From positions 1-11,995 of the forward strand of contig JBPBQZ010000030.1 of the NCBI GenBank assembly GCA_050955105.1: 11,995 nucleotides of DNA, written 5' to 3'. This document shows, piece by piece, positions 7,281-11,995 of this stretch. This DNA comes from JBPBQZ01 sp050955105. Its GTDB lineage: Bacteria; Pseudomonadota; Gammaproteobacteria; Burkholderiales; Burkholderiaceae. The notes below the pieces were generated by a model. That model saw nothing but the letters and a program-made list of their open reading frames with translations. It was not told the DNA's origin and searched no databases. Position 1 is the stretch's first letter. Each line of letters starts with the position of its first letter. The position numbers and the translations under genes are program-made.

Positions 7281-7700
7281 ATGATTCAAAGCACTATCCA
7301 GCGCCGCCTGTTGCAGGCCGCCGCCTTCGCCGCCGCCCTGAGCGCGGCCGGTTGCGCGTACGTTCCCTTTGTTTCGCATAAGGAAGATCTAGCGCCGGCC
7401 CGCGCATCCGCCGAAAACATCATTCGGCTCGACGCCGCTACCCGTTCCGGCTGCGCGAGCGTCGACAATATCGAACGGCCCGATCCCGCGACCTCGCGCG
7501 ACGCCAACGCCGACCAGCAGATCTGGATCGCGCACTCGTGCAACGGTGACTTGCCGTACAAGGTCTATACGGTACCGGCCAGCGATCCGCCGGTACTGAA
7601 GGTCGAAGCCATCGAGGTGCCGATCCATCGCGCGATGAACCAGCACTTCCGTCCAGCGGCACCGGACGCCGCCGCCTCGTCCGCCGCCCCCGCGCCCTGA
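7281..7700 (+). CDS. Small predicted lipoprotein of unknown function
   Basis: A 139-residue protein whose family I do not recognise. The N-terminus is a lipoprotein-type signal: basic MIQSTIQRR, a hydrophobic Ala-rich stretch (residues 10-22), then SAAGC with C25 as the likely lipidated residue. The lipobox is imperfect, with Ala rather than Leu at -3. The mature part is polar with two further cysteines, C58 (TRSGCASVDN) and C87 (IAHSCNGD), which could form a periplasmic disulfide. It also has the segment SCNGDLPYKVYTVPASD and a low-complexity Ala/Pro/Ser tail. The ATG at 7281 is chosen because it places the signal peptide at the N-terminus; the frame stays open back to an ATG at 7155, but that would bury the signal. 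The Shine-Dalgarno is weak (GAG). It is divergent from bktB and convergent with clpB. Likely location is the periplasmic face of the inner or outer membrane. Confidence 0.75.
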   Translation: MIQSTIQRRLLQAAAFAAALSAAGCAYVPFVSHKEDLAPARASAENIIRLDAATRSGCASVDNIERPDPATSRDANADQQIWIAHSCNGDLPYKVYTVPASDPPVLKVEAIEVPIHRAMNQHFRPAAPDAAASSAAPAP

Positions 7701-7739
7701 AAACAAAACGCCGTCCGCTCCGACTAAGGAACGGACGGC
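7700..7739 (-). terminator. Rho-independent terminator of clpB
   Basis: GCCGTCCG (7710-7717) pairs with CGGACGGC (7732-7739). TCC/GGA (7719-7721 with 7728-7730) extends the stem after one C/A mismatch, leaving a 6-nt loop. Read on the minus strand, the stem is followed directly by GTTTTGTTTT (7709-7700), a proper U-rich tract, so it terminates transcripts coming from clpB. No U-tract follows it on the plus strand. The tract reaches the last base of the lipoprotein stop codon. Confidence 0.8.
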
Positions 7740-7751
7740 ATCAACCACCCG

Positions 7752-7824
7752 AATCAGCGCGCCGCAAGTCCGCACGCAAGTGCCACGCCGAGCGCCTGCC
7801 ACAAACGCCGCGGCGCGGCTGATT
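7752..7824 (-). repeat. Large inverted repeat directly after the clpB stop codon
   Basis: AATCAGCGCGCCGC (7752-7765) is the reverse complement of GCGGCGCGGCTGATT (7810-7824) apart from one extra G. This gives a 14-bp stem with a single bulge and a 44-nt loop. The right arm ends on the base next to the clpB stop codon. In RNA it would form a second structure ahead of the terminator. The arms are seen; function is unknown. Confidence 0.6.
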
Positions 7825-10422
<2,598 letters not shown>

Positions 10423-10426
10423 GCGG

Positions 10427-10433
10427 TCCTCCA
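10427..10433 (-). promoter_or_regulatory. Shine-Dalgarno fixing the clpB start
   Basis: TGGAGGA on the minus strand lies with its GGAGG core 5 nt before ATG 10422. A longer reading from TTG at 10452 lacks this support and would add ten residues (MRGNDQLEDR) not typical of ClpB. Confidence 0.8.
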
Positions 10434-10450
10434 ATTGATCATTGCCCCTC

Positions 10451-10492
10451 AACTGAGGGCGGAATCGAGGCTTTCAAGCAGAGGGTTTCAAG
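10451..10492 (-). promoter_or_regulatory. Candidate heat-shock (RpoH/sigma-32) promoter of clpB
   Basis: On the minus strand, CTTGAAA (10478-10472) matches the sigma-32 -35 box exactly. It is followed after 12 nt by CCCTCAGT (10459-10452), a partial match to the -10 consensus CCCCATNT. A second CTTGAAA lies 14 bp further upstream (10492-10486) and contains the moaE stop codon. The position just ahead of clpB, a classic RpoH target, supports the call; the -10 match is only moderate. Confidence 0.55.
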
Positions 10493-10958
10493 CAATCGGC
10501 GGTGGTTCCCGCCATTTGTCGAGCGCCGCCTGGTCGGTGGCCCGAGCCTCCAGCCAGCGCGCCCCATCCGGGGTGTTTTCCTTCTTCCAGAACGGCGCCA
10601 CCGTCTTCAGGTGATCGATGATGTATTCACAGGCGGCAAAGGCGTCGCCACGATGCGCGCAGGCCACCGCGACCAGCACGATCTGCGCGGTCGGGGCCAG
10701 CCGGCCGATGCGGTGCACGACGCGCGCGCCCGACAAAGGCCAGCGTCGCATCGCGGTTTCGACGATCTCGGTGAGCGCGCGCTCGGTCATGCCCGGGTAG
10801 TGCTCGAGTTCCAGCTCATGCACGGCGCTACCCTGGTTCAAGTCGCGCACGATACCGACGAAACTGACTACCGCGCCGATCGCCGCGTCGCCCGCGCGCA
10901 GCGCCGCCAGCTCGGCGTTCAGGTCGAAATCCTCGGTTTGCACGCGAATCGAGATCAT
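10488..10958 (-). CDS. moaE: Molybdopterin synthase catalytic subunit MoaE
   Basis: Large subunit of the heterotetrameric molybdopterin synthase. With thiocarboxylated MoaD it inserts two sulfurs into cyclic pyranopterin monophosphate to give molybdopterin. It has 156 residues, the normal size. Visible are GAVVSFVGIVRD (residues 28-39), LELEHYPGM (49-57), VHRIGRL (81-87), the signature AHRGDAFAACEYIIDHLKT (101-119) and APFWKKE (121-127). The catalytic lysines of the E. coli enzyme (K119, K126) correspond to K118 and K125. It lies 26 bp downstream of moaD in the same direction; the Shine-Dalgarno is weak (an AAGG too far upstream), so coupling to moaD translation is plausible. Its stop codon sits inside a CTTGAAA box of the probable clpB promoter. 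Confidence 0.96.
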   Translation of the reverse strand: MISIRVQTEDFDLNAELAALRAGDAAIGAVVSFVGIVRDLNQGSAVHELELEHYPGMTERALTEIVETAMRRWPLSGARVVHRIGRLAPTAQIVLVAVACAHRGDAFAACEYIIDHLKTVAPFWKKENTPDGARWLEARATDQAALDKWREPPPIA

Positions 10959-10984
10959 CAGCTCAGGCTAGCCTTGGGCGCGCT

Positions 10985-11242
10985 TCAGCCGCCCGTTACC
11001 GGTGGAAAAAAAGCCACTTCGCAGCCTTCGCTCAGGCGCGCCTCAGGACCGGCCATTTGCTGGTCGAGCGCCATGCGCAGCGGCCGAGCGTCGCCCAATG
11101 CTGCCTGCCAGGTCGGTCCGCGCTGGCGCAGCCACTGGCGCAACTGCGCCAGCGTGCCGACCGCGGCGGGCAGCGTCACGCTTTCATGCGCCAAGCCAAC
11201 CGTCTCGCGCAGACTGGCGAAATATTTGAGTTCGATCTGCAT
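10985..11242 (-). CDS. moaD: Molybdopterin synthase sulfur carrier subunit MoaD
   Basis: An 85-residue ubiquitin-like sulfur carrier. Its C-terminal Gly-Gly is adenylated by MoeB and converted to a thiocarboxylate that donates sulfur in molybdopterin synthase. It opens MQIELKYFASLRE, typical of MoaD, and ends EVAFFPPVTGG with the exposed diglycine required for function. ThiS-type carriers share the fold, but the moaE neighbour and the FPPVTGG tail identify MoaD. It lies 22 bp after the moeA stop and has no recognisable Shine-Dalgarno, so translation may depend on ribosomes from moeA. The short gap includes an AT-rich CATAATATT on the minus strand that resembles a -10 box but has no good -35. 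Confidence 0.94.
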   Translation of the reverse strand: MQIELKYFASLRETVGLAHESVTLPAAVGTLAQLRQWLRQRGPTWQAALGDARPLRMALDQQMAGPEARLSEGCEVAFFPPVTGG

Positions 11243-11264
11243 CGGTCAATATTATGCGGTTTGC

Positions 11265-11995
11265 TCAGAAGCCGCCGAACGGCAGAAAACGTACCAACTC
11301 ACCTTGCGTGATGCGGTGCCCGGGCGGATTGTCGATCAGGCCATCGGCCCACACAGCGGAAGTCAGCACGGCCGAACTTTGATTGGCGAACAGGTCGAGG
11401 CCGCCCTCGGCGTTGAGCCGCGCACGCAGAAATTCATGGCGTGCGTCGGGCTTGCGCTGTTCGAAGTCGGCACGCACCCACAGGGCCTGCGGCGCCAGCT
11501 CGCGCACGCCTTGCAGACGCAGCAGGAACGGCCGGACGAACAGCAGGAAGGTGACAAAACTCGACACCGGATTGCCCGGCAGGCCGATGAAATGGCAGGT
11601 GGCAGCGGGGTCGTCCGTGGGCGCCGCGGCACGCCGGCGAAGCGCGCCGAATGCCAGCGGCTTGCCGGGCTTGACCGCGATACGCCACAGGTCCAGCCGG
11701 CCGCAGGCCTCGACCGCCGGCCGTACATGATCTTCCTCGCCCACCGACACACCGCCGCAGCTCAGCACCAGATCGTGATCGGCCGCGGCATTTTCGAGGG
11801 CGGCGCGGGTGGCCGCGAGATTGTCGGCCACGATACCGCAATCGTCGACGTCACAGCCGGCATTGGCCAGCAACGCACCCAGGGTGTAACGGTTCGAGTT
11901 ATAGATGCCGCCCGGGCGCAGCGGCTCGCCCGGTCGCGTCAATTCGTTGCCGGTGAACAGCATGGCGACGCGCGGGCGACGCGCGACACTCACGC
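11265..11995 (-). CDS. moeA: Molybdopterin molybdenumtransferase MoeA, C-terminal part (5' end cut off)
   Basis: Inserts molybdate into adenylated molybdopterin, the last step of basic Mo-cofactor synthesis. About 243 codons are visible, and the frame runs off the right edge. The GTG at 11993 is an internal valine codon, not the start. The N-terminal domains are missing from the window. Visible are RPRVAMLFTGNEL, GGIYNSNRYTLGALL, GIVADN, CGGVSVGEEDHV, IAVKPGKPLAFG and FIGLPGNPVSSFVTF, then the C-terminal beta-barrel domain (ARHEFLRARL through GELVRFLPFG). Residues matching E. coli E188, D228, D259, K275 and K279, as I recall them, are all kept. TGNEL replaces the more common TGDEL. It is the first visible gene of the moeA-moaD-moaE run; in related genomes thrC often lies upstream (from memory). 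Confidence 0.94.
   Translation of the reverse strand, partial: VSVARRPRVAMLFTGNELTRPGEPLRPGGIYNSNRYTLGALLANAGCDVDDCGIVADNLAATRAALENAAADHDLVLSCGGVSVGEEDHVRPAVEACGRLDLWRIAVKPGKPLAFGALRRRAAAPTDDPAATCHFIGLPGNPVSSFVTFLLFVRPFLLRLQGVRELAPQALWVRADFEQRKPDARHEFLRARLNAEGGLDLFANQSSAVLTSAVWADGLIDNPPGHRITQGELVRFLPFGGF

Overview
The window is 11,995 bp of high-GC, gene-dense bacterial chromosome. Gene content, protein sequences and order point to the Betaproteobacteria: Burkholderiales, most likely Burkholderiaceae. The main clues are a BktB-type beta-ketothiolase next to a cystathionine beta-lyase gene, and a moeA-moaD-moaE-clpB block. This taxonomy is inferred from recognition, not from a search. I see no mobile element, tRNA, rRNA, CRISPR array, prophage or toxin system; the region looks like ordinary core chromosome.

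Left part (1-4432). The 3' portion of a UvrD/Rep-family helicase gene enters from the left edge (+). It ends stop-to-stop against a convergent cupin gene (-), both stops sharing the palindrome TGATCA. The cupin gene starts on the base after the stop of a zinc-type alcohol dehydrogenase/quinone oxidoreductase-like gene (-), so the two form a tight operon. That operon is divergent from serB (+, phosphoserine phosphatase), with a 178 bp structured spacer between them.

Middle part (4433-7824). serB converges on metC (-, cystathionine beta-lyase) across a 125 bp spacer with a 24-bp-period direct repeat and a hairpin. metC lies 26 bp downstream of a bktB-like thiolase gene (-), probably one transcript. 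The bktB leader can form a GC-rich hairpin whose arm reaches into the Shine-Dalgarno. Divergent from bktB is a small gene for a predicted lipoprotein of unknown function (+). It converges on clpB, and the 124 bp spacer there carries a terminator-like hairpin oriented for clpB plus a second large stem-loop abutting the clpB stop codon.

Right part (7825-11995). Read leftward, moeA (5' end cut by the window edge), moaD and moaE form a molybdenum cofactor cluster with gaps of 22 and 26 bp. clpB, the ClpB disaggregase, follows after 65 bp. The moaE-clpB gap holds two heat-shock (RpoH/sigma-32) -35-like boxes, CTTGAAA, 14 bp apart, one containing the moaE stop codon. clpB therefore probably has its own heat-inducible promoter as well as any readthrough from the moa genes.

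No new biological system is evident. The points worth a second look are regulatory: the clpB promoter and its dyad, the clpB 3' stem-loop, the bktB leader hairpin, the zero-gap gene junctions, and the uncharacterised lipoprotein.
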